Source: Plakobranchus ocellatus (Eukaryota > Mollusca > Gastropoda > Plakobranchidae). Taken from it: 27,958 nt of DNA. The stretch lies in contig BLXT01007646.1 of the NCBI GenBank assembly GCA_019648995.1, positions 2,247,425 to 2,275,382 of the forward strand. The letters are read 5' to 3'. This document shows, piece by piece, positions 12,691 to 22,308 of this stretch. The notes below the pieces were generated by a model. That model had not been told where the DNA came from. It worked only from the letters and a program-made list of their open reading frames with translations, and ran no database searches. The position numbers and the translations under genes were made by a program. Position 1 is the stretch's first letter. Every line of letters begins with the position of its first letter.

Positions 12691-13626
12691 TCTATATGAC
12701 GCTATTTTAATTATTTCGTAGCCCTTTGGCTTATTCCATACATCACAATGCGAAAACGAAACTAATTTTCGAAGTTAGGTCCACACTGGACTAAACTAAC
12801 TATAAGAACCGAGTTAAGCTATTGTAGCGATTATAAGATGAAAAAAAATGAAAGCCGATAGTATTTTTCATACTAGATGTATGATTACTGTTATCGATAC
12901 TGTTCATAATGCAGAAAATAAATGGCAGCTAAGCCAGCTAGCAGCTCGTCCCCTGCCTGTGGTCAAACCACTGATAGTGATAGTTCAGTGGGTCAAACCC
13001 TTGCCAATACTGGGCAATAGTGATAAAAGAAGTTAGTTTCTATGTTAACAGACTTCTGACTTGAGTTGAAAATTTCAGAAAAATGATGCAAGCTAAAGCA
13101 TAATTATTCTCATACCAAGGCAGTGAAATAACGATATCATCCATTTGTCTTGTAATGCTGCACATACAATTTAGGCAAACTGATCAGGGGTCACTTGTTT
13201 AGATCTACTCTAGTCAAAATCTGCCCTATTGCGTTATCACGTAGATCTATGTACCAGGTAAGATTTCAGTTAATCAGAGCTCCTTATAATATGACTTTAA
13301 GAGAAATATTCCTTTCTGTAGCGTAAGGGAAAAGTATCCTATATTCCTAACGGTTTGTAACCGTCTAACGACCCTAGAATCGCCTAGATCAACTAATTTT
13401 TACTTTCACTTCATCACTGACAACCTTCACAAACTACCCAAATAAAGAGGTCTTGGGCAAAATCATAATATGAATCAACAATATCTGTACTTCTTGGAAA
13501 GACTTCGGATTATAAATGTATTCATAGCCATAGCCATCCATTAAAATGAAGAAATGAAAGCAATTTTAATCATGACAACTTTAACTAGATTCTAGATCTA
13601 TTTCGAAGTGACTAGATCTAGATCTA

Positions 13627-13684
13627 TTTTCCCGAACACTTGGGAAAATAAGTCCAGCCATATTTTCCTGAACACAAAGGAAAA
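13627..13684. repeat. Two tandem hairpins with compensatory stem change
   Basis: TTTTCCC-GAACACTT-GGGAAAA (13627-13648) is followed 36 bases later by TTTTCCT-GAACACAA-AGGAAAA (13663-13684). Both copies keep a 7-bp stem although one pair changed from C-G to T-A. They lie directly after a TAGATC run. Function unknown. Confidence 0.6.
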
Positions 13685-14180
13685 GGGTTCTGCAAGATTC
13701 AGATGTGAACTCTACTTACATGCTTCAAGATCTAACTTCATCAGCTGAGTATAACTATGAGTACAAGTATGCCCTTGTTGTCGTTTTTATTCTGCCTTCA
13801 CAAGTTAGTGAAGAAATGAAGAGGTTGTAAGCCAAGTTATAATGTAAATTGTGTGACTTTAACATACTATAGGCCTATAACCCGCAACCTTTCAATTGGT
13901 TGGTAGCTGATGAAGATAGATTTTAAAGACACACAGGTCTCCATAAATCATAACGTAAATTTTCCGTGTGTTTTTACTGCCACCATCTTGGACCAATAAA
14001 TTATCTTTTGTGCTAATGTGTTTTTTTATTATCTTGTCCCTTTCCCTAACAGGCGGTGTCTTTTTCAGAAGACAATTTATTAAATCTATCTGATAAATTT
14101 AAGAGCACTTAAAATTAACAGTTAAGCCTACATGTATTTCAAATTACTGTTGAACACATTTGTATGATTACTTAATGCTG

Positions 14181-16049
14181 CAGGGCTGGATCAAGAACTT
14201 CAGAAGGGAGGGGTTCCATGGGAAATTGGGGATTTGGGGGGTCCTCCTCCAGTGAGGGTTCAATGGGCAATATCCCCAGTGAGAGGGTCAGACAAATTTT
14301 TGAACTTTGAGAGTGAAAATGTGGCCTCTCCTGGCACTAAAATAGTAGGCCCTACATAATCTATAAAATTGATTACCATGTAAAGGTAATTTGGGGGGAG
14401 GGAGGGAGGGAGGTTATCCAGAGGCAATTCAGAATTCCAAAAATAATGAAAAATGAATGACTCGTGAACTCGGTCAATTCACACATTTTCCTCATTAAGG
14501 AGAGTTTTGGGCAGCAATACCATGCATCTTGTTTTGAATCTCCTAGCAAAAGTGTTGACAGCATCCATGATATTGACGTGGTAGTGCTGGTGGAGAACCT
14601 GCATCAAAGTCGAGCTGTTGAACTGCTCTGCTAGATACATCTTGAGGGTGCGCAGTCTGCTCATTAACCTTTCACACTTGTTGATTGCCTCTGTGAGTGA
14701 AACAAGTACAGTATTGGGTTCCTCTCATTTTCTTGGATCCATTTATAGATCCTCCTGATGTGTTCAACATCCACACGGTGGCCAAGCACTTGATGCCCTT
14801 AGGAGCAGAGTTGACACCATTGGGGTATTGAGTGACAATGTTGGAATGGGCCAGCAGAAGGCCATCTCTGGCCGGGTGTTTTTTAATCTCTCTGTCAACT
14901 GCTCCTTCATATTGTCAAAAAACGGGATGGCGACCGACACTTTGAAGTATTCCTCAGTTGTCTCAGTAAGGTGATTCTCTCATAGCAGCTGACTTGGGAC
15001 GTATCTTGGCCTTTGGATGTCGTCCTTTGTGTGTTAGAAGCAAACTATGCCGGAAAGACATTGCCGATGTCTGTACAGTGCCTGCTGATGGTATTTGTGA
15101 GCTCCTCTAGGTCTTTAAAGGCACAAACGATGTCCTAGGCCTTCTTTTGCATGTTCACTATCAATGCCTCTATGAACTAAAGGGCCTTCTTACAAACGAC
15201 AAAGGGGACCTTAAAGTCCCCACTTGACAGAGTCAGCTGAAAACTTGCAGCCTTCTAGCGTCTCACTGTCCCATACAGCCCTGTCCTCTGTCACCTGGCC
15301 CAAGCAGTCATTCAGGATGTACTGGCGAACAATTCAAAGTTCTCAAGCTACTCCCCCCATCTTGTTCTGTATATGTCCACCACCTTTTTCTTGTGGTTGT
15401 CTGGGAAAGCAGTTTAAAAGACCTCCTTCAGCTTCCTCTGCCTCTTTGGTGCAAAGCTGAAGAAGGCGGCCAGGCTGGTCATTGTAGTGAGCTTGTTTTT
15501 CACCAGACTTGACGATGCAGAGGTTGAGATGCTGAGAGACACAATGAAAATAAAGTGCCTTCTTATTCAAACTCGAAATCCATGCCAGGATGCCTTTGAG
15601 TACACCAGACATATTAACCTTGGCCACAAATGTCCTCAACATTGAGCTGCCACTTGCTAAGATAGTCTAGTATCTTGCTGCTAAAAACTCATTGGTGAGC
15701 TCACCAACTCCCTAAGAAATCGTCATGGACTTCCCCTTTCTCAACCACAAATTGCAGCACAATGGTCAGCTGCTCCCATTTGCCACTGTCTGTAGTCTCA
15801 TCAGCTAGCAACTAGAAATGCTTGGCCTTCTTCACACTTGACAATATCTTGTCCCTGATTTGTTCTTCCAAGATGTTCATAATGTTGTTCTTTGTTGTGT
15901 TGGACACATAGGTGGCATTCAGTTTGCATGTTGCAAATAGACCTGAAACATTGGACATGCATAGGTTGATTGGAACCCTCAAATCTTGACCAAATCGTCA
16001 GCAGCATATGATGGAGACAATGTTTGGAGAAAGGAACTAAGCTTCCCAT
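14181..16049 (-). pseudogene. Decayed hAT transposase (ZMYM1-like)
   Basis: Reading the minus strand through several frames recovers hAT blocks in the right order. These are NATYVSNTTKNNIMNILEEQ (about 15925-15860), LLADETTDSGKWEQLTIVLQF (about 15810-15745), NMSG followed by ALYFHCVSQHLNLCIVKS (15610-15520), SFAPKRQRKLKEVF and DIYRTRW (about 15460-15345), KVSVAIPFFDNMKEQL (about 14960-14890), and the C-terminal dimerisation segment NKCERLMSRLRTLKMYL (about 14690-14630) followed by NIMDAVNTFARR. DETTD supplies a catalytic-type acidic residue of hAT enzymes. Numerous frameshifts and stops make it non-functional. The plus-strand sequence CAGGGCTGGATC at 14181 resembles a hAT terminus (CAGnG), but I could not find a partner on the far side or an 8-bp duplication, so the boundary is tentative. 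Confidence 0.78.
14393..14413 (+). other. G-quadruplex-like G-run array
   Basis: Four runs of three or more G separated by single A (GGGGGG-A-GGG-A-GGG-A-GGG-A-GG). It fits the general G3N1-7 quadruplex pattern and lies in the presumed 3' non-coding part of the hAT remnant. Structure is predicted only. Confidence 0.5.
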
Positions 16050-17141
16050 AGTACTGATGTACCCATCTGCAAATTAGTGTTTTGAAAAATCTTATATTCT
16101 TGATTCCCTATACATGAGTGAGACACTCTGACATACACATCTTGAGAAATCAGGCGAGTATGATATGAAAGAATATCTTATCCAGGGAAAAGTAGAAAAA
16201 CAACATGAATTAAACATATCGACAATTTTTCGAAAACTGTTTTACTCAAATATGTATACTTGCATACAGACTATACCATATTACCATGCAGCATGTGTAT
16301 GCAAGAGAGAGGTCACATAAATGTTCCATGCTGCAAGTAATCATTTCATCCTGAATTTAACCTGCTTTTGGAAATTATCAGAATAAAAGCTGCCTTAACC
16401 ATCTTCAATCACTTGAGTTGAAGATATTAGAATTTCCTATCCAAACTGATTGCTGAGGAGTTCTGAGGCACCTGGTAAAAAAAAAAAAAGTTCAAAGCTA
16501 AATCAAACTTTAACTTAAAATAGCAAGGATGGCAGCTAAAAGGATTTATTGCTCACCACTAAAAATCTTGCAAATGGATTTAAGGCAAAGGGCGAATTAC
16601 TTCATAATTTGATAGATCTACTCATAAGACTTATTTGAGTGCATGAAATATAAGGTTGATATGTAGGGGTTAAATTAAATACGATCATGTCTTTAAAAAT
16701 ATTTGTTATCTCTAAAAAAAGAAAAGAAAAAAGCGTTTTTCCTTTTTTTCTGAAGCCTGTGAGTGGCAAAATTGAAATCAAGCGTTCTTTCAGTAAATTA
16801 TGTGCACCATTCAGAAAGGAAGGAAGGAAATTCACTTTAATGTATAATAAGCTTGTAAGAAACGAGATAAATACACGTAATTCCAATGAGTGGCATACAT
16901 ATTATTTAACAAGGCAAAAGCCTCCTCTTAATGAGGTATATGATCTTTAAGACATTAAGATGTTGAAAAGATACTGAGCCAATGAAATGCCATAATGATG
17001 AATAGCAAAGGATTTTTTAAAAGTTCACTGCTTCAAGCTCAAAAGAATCAAAATAAAAATATATCTATGTGAAGACCTAATATTAATTTAACAAATGGGA
17101 TTAAAGTGCTCTCCTTTGAAAGGACCTTGCAAATAAATGAT

Positions 17142-17304
17142 TTTTCTCACCTGGACATTCATTTTGTTGGTTAAAACACCTACAATGTTATTTCAATCAG
17201 TACTGGATGTCGTCTTTTTTTTTTTTAATATACAACATCTAGTAAGGATTGAAACAACGTTGTAGGTGTTTTGACGGACAAAGTGAATGTCTAGGTGAGG
17301 AAAA
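17142..17304. mobile_element. Imperfect inverted-repeat element (MITE-like)
   Basis: Arm 17142-17210 and arm 17235-17304 are reverse complements at roughly 80 percent by eye over about 70 bases, including the shared blocks AAAACACCTACAA and TCACCT-GACATTCA-TTTGT. The short spacer is mostly a T run. The divergence between arms suggests an old insertion. No transposase or clear target-site duplication is visible. Confidence 0.65.
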
Positions 17305-17518
17305 TTTTGTATTTGAACACCTAGATGCAATAATGTTGTCAAACAGAAGTGGATCTGATGACCGATGGCTCCAACTAAAATAAACCAAAGACAGAGATAT
17401 GTGTTCTCAATACTATTAAAATTACCTGCATGGAATCTAGTAGCTGGCCAGCGCATTTATAAGCAAAAGCTAGTGAGAACTGATTTTTTTGTTGAATCAT
17501 AGTTTGTACACACTTGTG

Positions 17519-17645
17519 CAAAATAAAGGGAAAAGGAAATAGATGAAGAAAAATAAAAATAGATAACACAGAAAACCTAGAAAGAAGAGAAGAGATAAAA
17601 AGAGGGAGAAAAAGATAGAGAAGGGGAGAGACAGAAAGAGTGAGT
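17519..17645 (+). repeat. Polypurine (A/G-rich) tract
   Basis: About 125 bases almost free of C and T in the second half (gaagagaagagata...gggagaaaaagatagagaagggg). The minus-strand open frame over it gives a Leu/Phe/Ser-rich peptide and is not credible as a gene. Confidence 0.7.
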
Positions 17646-18453
17646 GCCCTTATGGTTGCTATCAAAATCTTTTAGCAACCCCACATGGGCCAAACGTCAT
17701 TTAATGCAATTATTATCCAAAATTTTTTATAGAAAAATAAAGATACATAGAAAATTAATAATAATTTTCATTTAAACACAGAGAGTTTAAGAGTTGAATC
17801 TTATTATTCTCTTGAAAAATTTTGCTCAGTGGTGCTTATGGCAGTAATCAATACCTGAACCACCCGAGAAACCCAAAGTGCAGATTCTTGCCGTTCATTA
17901 TCCTCAAATATGAATTTTGTGTTGCAAATCAATGATAGGTACAAGGGCACGAATTATATTTTTATTTATGTTTATGTAAACAGAGAAATTGCTTTATGAT
18001 TGCAGCTTGCATTAATGTCATTCATTGAGCTTGTCACATATTAACATAGCTTTTAGTCCACCAAAGTTTACTTATTATCAACTTTCTAAGATATGTAGGT
18101 TACAGGTGCTTTAGGTATGGTAGTTGAAAAGAGATTGCATTTTAACCAACTACATGTATTTGTTCAGTTTTTATTTGTTAGGTTGAACAAGATTTTCAAA
18201 TTTTATACATACACTTATAACATAGGGCCTTTTCATATTCCGCCTGAATAAGATTGTATTGTAGCTAATCTAGTCACAGTTCACATAAATGATTGTCTAC
18301 TGTTAAATTTGTTGATCAAGTCTCAAAGTGGATATTTCTCTCCCCCCCAAAAAACAAAACCATAAACAAAATGTTTAAGTTGATCACACTTGAAAAACAA
18401 CAGAAGATTTATTCTATAACTTTCAGAGAAATAATTATTGAATATCTTTCTCT

Positions 18454-18474
18454 GTTTTTTTTTTCCTATTGCAG
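18454..18474 (+). other. 3' splice site ahead of SNRNP35 coding exon
   Basis: A pyrimidine-rich run ending TTTTTTTTCCTATTGCAG provides a strong U2-type acceptor with AG at 18473-18474, 31 bases before the ATG. It implies a non-coding first exon upstream. An in-frame TGA at 18500-18502 prevents any N-terminal extension. Confidence 0.75.
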
Positions 18475-18505
18475 CCACAGATCTGAAGTATCTGTACTGT
18501 GAGAG

Positions 18506-19168
18506 ATGGAGTCTTTTTCACCAGTGTTTATTGACACATATGATCCTTTGAGAGCTGGTAGCATTGATGGAACAGATGAAAACCCTCATGACAAAGCAAT
18601 CACAAGAGCTTTGCAAGCCAAATTCAAGCCTAACAAATTTGTTCAAGGAAAACCACAATGCACTGTCATTGTCAGTCGCCTTGGTCCAAATACGACAGAG
18701 GAGACACTTGTGAAGAAAATGGCAGAATTCGGAGACATCGTAAATGCCAGATTAATCAAGGATCTCGTAACAGGCTTTTCAAAATGTTATTGTTTTATAG
18801 AGTATAAAGACGACTACCAGGCGCGCAATGCTGTGAGAAATGGTCGGGACATGATTATTGATGATTATGAAGTTCTGGTAGAGCAAGAAAAAGGTAGACT
18901 TATGAAAGGATGGATACCCAGAAGGCTGGGTGGTGGACTTGGAGGCAAGCGCGAGTCTGGTCAATTACGATTTGGTGGCATTGATCGCCCATTCCGTCGT
19001 CCAATATTAAAACAAAATGACGGTTTTAAGGCAAATGCATTTGCAAATGAGCACAGTGAAAGGCATGATTCAAGCAAAAGGAGAGAGGATCGTAAAATTA
19101 ACAGGGAAAGGCATGATTACAAGAGAGAAGATAGGTCAAGAGACAAAAGTTATTATAGGCGAAAATGA
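18506..19168 (+). CDS. SNRNP35: U11/U12 small nuclear ribonucleoprotein 35 kDa protein
   Basis: A 220-residue protein that matches the U11/U12-35K subunit of the minor (U12-type) spliceosome. That nuclear protein is part of the U11/U12 di-snRNP, which recognises U12-type introns, and is related to U1-70K. The family hallmark YDPLRAGSIDGTDENPHD is at residues 12-29. A single RRM follows, with RNP2 TVIVSRL (53-59) and RNP1 KCYCFIEY (93-100). The post-RRM block KGWIPRRLGGGLGGKRESGQLRFGG (134-158) is diagnostic. The C-terminus (about 184-220) is a short Arg/Asp/Glu/Lys-rich tail. It is slightly shorter than the human protein (about 246 residues), the difference being in this tail. RNP1 has Cys at two positions where the human protein has Gly and Ala (KGYAFIEY). 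The start is fixed by an upstream in-frame TGA at 18500. The whole coding region lies in one exon with no interruption, and I regard it as functional. Confidence 0.95.
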   Translation: MESFSPVFIDTYDPLRAGSIDGTDENPHDKAITRALQAKFKPNKFVQGKPQCTVIVSRLGPNTTEETLVKKMAEFGDIVNARLIKDLVTGFSKCYCFIEYKDDYQARNAVRNGRDMIIDDYEVLVEQEKGRLMKGWIPRRLGGGLGGKRESGQLRFGGIDRPFRRPILKQNDGFKANAFANEHSERHDSSKRREDRKINRERHDYKREDRSRDKSYYRRK

Positions 19169-19310
19169 AGTGTGTAGCAGCTTCTAAAATTCAGTAGTGT
19201 TGCACTATTTAAATACATGAACATATCTAGTCTATATAAAATATTGAAGCTGTGAAAAGGTTATATAATTTCTAAGTAGAGTAATAACAAATGTAAAAAA
19301 AAAAAAAATG

Positions 19311-19316
19311 ATTAAA
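19311..19316 (+). other. Possible polyadenylation signal of SNRNP35
   Basis: ATTAAA, the common variant hexamer, lies about 145 bases past the stop codon, just after a 15-base genomic A run (about 19294-19308). No AATAAA occurs nearer the stop. Tentative. Confidence 0.35.
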
Positions 19317-19614
19317 ACAATCATAGCTTTAAAAAAATGTAAGGCTTGGAACTTAGCATCACTTTAGTCTGAATTTTTTTATGATTTTCTGATAAAGATG
19401 TGTGGCCCATTTATTGTTGCAAAAATGTATTGAGTAGTGTATAAAAACACAAAACTTACAGGTTTTTTTAACTAGATAATTGAAAATTGTTTTTATCCTA
19501 GATTTTGGTGTTAACTGTTATCTTGTAAATTGTATAAGCTTCTTTTTCCAGTTTTTAGATATAGGGATAGTCATCTTTAAAATCTTCTTTTAATTTTGTC
19601 TTTCTCCATAGCCA

Positions 19615-19848
19615 TCACCCTCTCCTTGGTTTAAATTCACTTATTGCTTTTTTGTGCTCTTCTGTACCAGTCTCTTTGACTTTTTGGCGATGCTGCTGAC
19701 TTGATACATTTTGGCTTGCCTTAAATTGTTCATATGTGCCAACCTTCTTGACACGATCCTTATTCTCCCTGGCACTCACTGCATCTGTTTTAGCATTCTT
19801 CTTTTTGGGACACACAGCAGGTTTGTGGGCAATTTTGCTGGGCCATTT
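19615..19848 (-). pseudogene. Short basic-repeat coding fragment, unassigned
   Basis: An open stretch of about 78 codons without an ATG at its start (preceded by an in-frame TAA at 19849-19851) and ending in TGA. It is strongly charged: KKKNAKTDAVSARENKDRVK, then GTYEQFKASQNVSSQQHRQK and EEHKKAISEFKPRRG. The spacing of the Arg/Lys-rich blocks recalls the N-terminal repeats (R-x-R-E-R-hK-x-x-P-E-K-Y-E-x-hK type) of some uncharacterised animal transposons, including the kind found at 25-948. It could instead be the last exon of a small nucleolar or ribosome-associated protein gene convergent with SNRNP35. Clear frame preservation with no internal stop argues that it is either young or still coding. 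Confidence 0.4.
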
Positions 19849-20488
19849 TTACAAAACCTTAAAAAAATATGTGGATGGGGCCACATCCCAGAACAAAATA
19901 GCACATGTTGGCTCTAAATAACAAAATTTTTATTTCATTTGAAGTTATATAAAATGATAACAAGAATTGCTCCACAAAGAATAATTGTGATAAATCTAAA
20001 CTTAAGTTTTGGTCTGTAAGATATACTTCATAACTGCACAAATTGGATTAAGCAAAATAAGATACCGGTGTTTATGGTGAAGCTTTTTTTTTCTGTGTCC
20101 ATTTCACTACATTTTGATGCCTATGTTACTGAGGACATCAAACCTCGCCATCAAATTTATGTCCATGTAATAAATATTTTTAAAAAAGTAAACAAACTGC
20201 AGTGGTGTAGTGCTTGTACTTAGAATAAGCAATATTTATTTATTACATGTATAAACTTAACATGTTTACACTTACCGCATAGAAATATAATTGCAAAATT
20301 GACTTGAATTGCCATGAAAACTATTCAGATAAGTTTGTAATCTTTTATGTGTAATGAATGACATGATAGACTGGTACAATTCCATGTCATTTATAGCGCA
20401 AAAAACGTGTTCAGATGTGACTTTGCACTCCTTTCTTAATCGCAATAGTGGCATTTCGTTGCTTGAGTAAAAAAACTCATGTATTGAC

Positions 20489-20804
20489 CTAAATGTCGTA
20501 TTGCGATAATAGGAGTTTTTGACTCAGGTGGCGATTTAATGTATTACCAGATAAATATTCTATCAACTGGTCCCACCATTCTGACTTGTTCCGTTTTATT
20601 CTTTCAGCGTGAAGTTCAAAACACTTCAAATAAAGATCAAATTCATTTGCCTTGTCGTTTAAGAAACGTAAGCGTCTCCTATTGCTATCACTTCCATTAG
20701 TGGGACCACTGTTTTTGGCTTCTGCCTGCATAATTTCTTTCTCTAACAATTTCTCAAGTTCCACTTGTTCTTTTTCTTTTGCGGCTTGTGTTTCCTTATA
20801 AATT
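20489..20804 (-). pseudogene. SCAN-like gag fragment of a Ty3/gypsy-type element
   Basis: The minus-strand frame reads a Glu/Lys-rich coiled-coil-like lead (KETQAAKEKEQVELEKLLEK) followed by EFDLYLKCFELHAERIKRNK and SEWWDQLIEYLSGNTLN. This is the pattern of SCAN-like capsid segments in metazoan Ty3/gypsy gag proteins (F-D-x-YL-x-R-FE-x-A...W-x-x-x-L-x-x-L-GxAL). The frame ends shortly after, at 20489, without zinc knuckle, protease or reverse transcriptase, and no LTRs are visible. It is therefore an isolated gag remnant, or possibly a domesticated SCAN-type exon. The frame remains open upstream to about 20900, but that part has hydrophobic, intron-like composition. Confidence 0.5.
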
Positions 20805-21038
20805 ATCCAGGCCTCGATGATGACAACGATACAAACAAAGTTAACAGATTTCAGGGCCTTTTTGTAAAAGTGTATGTGAGAAAACTTAAGTGTAACTGTT
20901 AAAAAATATATTCACATTGAGCCTGCATCGTTTGACAGTAAGATCTTTTGGTGCAGACCAAAATTTTGTCTTAATAATATCATATTCCTCTTTGTCTTTA
21001 TCATCACCTTAAAGACTTTGAACACTTCCGAAATTGTT

Positions 21039-21455
21039 TCAAAGACGAAATGTGATGGCCATGTCAATCTCTCCACGGTCTATAGCAGAAAGGTAACACA
21101 GGCATTCTTCTGTCACCTCAGCATACGGTCTCTCATTGACATGAAGATTTGACTGGCAAATATCACAGTCAGTGTGAGCTAGTGTTTTCTGCACACATTA
21201 TCCAGCGATTAACACCAATGATTTCAACTGCTCATTACATAATTCCACTTCATCACACTCTTTCAAGAAGTGGGTTGATTTCTCGAAATCTTGGTCAAAT
21301 GATACAGGTGTCACCGCAGAATAAACATTCTCTAGTGGATCTGTAAAGTCTTTCAATGTGACGGACGCGTTGGAGGCAGAGTCGAGTCGCAGTGAACTTA
21401 GAAGAAGCCTCAGCTTCCAATATTTGTTGAACTGAAATATGGTACTTTGACCCAT
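21039..21455 (-). pseudogene. P-element/THAP9-like C-terminal fragment
   Basis: The frame runs from 21455 to a single in-frame TAA (after SLVLIAG, 21197-21195), then stays open to TGA at 21039. Read through, the sequence around the stop is LKSLVLIAG followed by CVQKTLAHTDCDICQSNL and later CLCYLSAIDRGEI. This matches the P-element-type C-terminus: IAGYVxxKL, a C-x-x-C pair, then a L-x-x-(L)DRGG-like block. The stop sits where the conserved Tyr of IAGY is expected. The upstream part (STIFQFNKYWKLRLL... FDQDFEKSTHFLKECDEVEL) has no motif I recognise. The family link is weaker than for 994-1463. Confidence 0.42.
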
Positions 21456-21483
21456 TCATCTGCTTATACTGACCGAATCGAAA

Positions 21484-21666
21484 TTATAGGTCGTCAGTTT
21501 GAAATTTTCCAAACAATACATACGTGAACGGTTTCTCGTCAAGAAGGTATTTTGCCAGATGAAGAAAGAAAGAAGAGTTAAATGAAGAGCAGTCATCGTG
21601 TCGTTCGATAATCATAATACTCCTTCCCTGGCTTTCAAACCTTGCCCCTCCCGGTTTTCCAGCCAT
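21484..21666 (-). CDS. Unassigned 60-codon open frame
   Basis: Begins at an ATG (21666) with MAGKPGGARFESQGRSIMII and continues ERHDDCSSFNSSFFLHLAKYLLDEKPFTYV before a TAA. The alternating charged and hydrophobic composition is protein-like rather than AT-driven. Past the stop the same frame continues with FRFGQYKQMNGSKYHISVQQ. It may be a first exon of an unrecognised gene or the 5' part of the decayed element that follows at 21455-21039. I do not assign a function. Confidence 0.3.
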   Translation of the reverse strand: MAGKPGGARFESQGRSIMIIERHDDCSSFNSSFFLHLAKYLLDEKPFTYVLFGKFQTDDL

Positions 21667-22123
21667 GCAGGTGAGCTCTAAATCATGGGGATGTTGTTAT
21701 CGGTTATGGATTGTACGGATTTGCAGGTGTCATCTCTTTGCCTGATACTTCCAAGGAATGCTTAATATTCAAACAGTATACATGTACATACCGCAGCTGT
21801 ATGAGAAATTCTCTTGTGCCTGGGGTGTCCAGTGGTCATATTGGTCCGCACTGCTCTAATGCTGCTATATTCCGTCGATCGAAGATCCGTAGCATTAGGT
21901 CAACATTTTGTTTCTCAGTAGATGTTGGTTTCAGGCTCTTCGGGTTCAGAGCGGGAGCAAATTTTCTAAGATGAGAAAATTTTGCGTGCATAAGACTTGT
22001 TGCTGTTGCTGATGTTGACTCTTTGACTGGAGGAAACAGAAAGGTCTTGTCCGAATCTTTCTGTGCCTACCGCTTGTTCCGGATGCATTCAAATAAATGC
22101 ATGGTTTCAAAGATAAAGAATAA

Positions 22124-22153
22124 GGGCGACCACACAGAGAATAATTTCCAAGG
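22124..22153 (+). repeat. Harbinger left terminal inverted repeat
   Basis: 30 bases that pair with 23201-23230; one mismatch (A versus G at position 27 of the repeat). Confidence 0.9.
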
Positions 22154-22308
22154 CCGTACTTTTAACAGCGCTGATAAGTTTTGGAAAGTGTCTTCTCGAC
22201 CCCACATAGAGAATACTTTCCTTTACTTTTCGCCTTGTTAAAAGAGAGGTGTTTAGTACAGTAACAGTTGGCTCTTAGCTACTAGCTGCTAGGGATAACA
22301 TTCTAGAA

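Larger units (their letters stand above)
11497..14180. other. Non-coding stretch with TAGATC clusters
   Basis: No credible coding region. A local GC-rich patch at about 12025-12115 (runs of CCCCC and GGGGG) stands out from the AT-rich surroundings and may be a decayed transposon end. The remainder holds the AGATCT-rich palindromic clusters and hairpin pair listed separately. Confidence 0.55.
16070..18474. other. Non-coding stretch upstream of SNRNP35
   Basis: Apart from the inverted-repeat element and the polypurine tract listed separately, I see no coding region. Some of it should be an intron of SNRNP35, since a 3' splice site closes it at 18474, but I cannot place the upstream 5' UTR exon or promoter. 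Confidence 0.5.

Noticed and set aside
13334..13355. GTATCCT followed by TTCCTAAC, resembling U12-type intron signals
   Set aside because: The two signals are only a few bases apart, far too close to form an intron, so the resemblance is chance despite the nearby minor-spliceosome gene.
15224..15460. Plus-strand 78-codon frame
   Set aside because: Antisense shadow of the hAT transposase remnant.
16602..16950. Overlapping open frames of 87 to 94 codons on both strands
   Set aside because: AT-driven composition with long Lys or Phe runs, no recognisable motif and no supporting signals.
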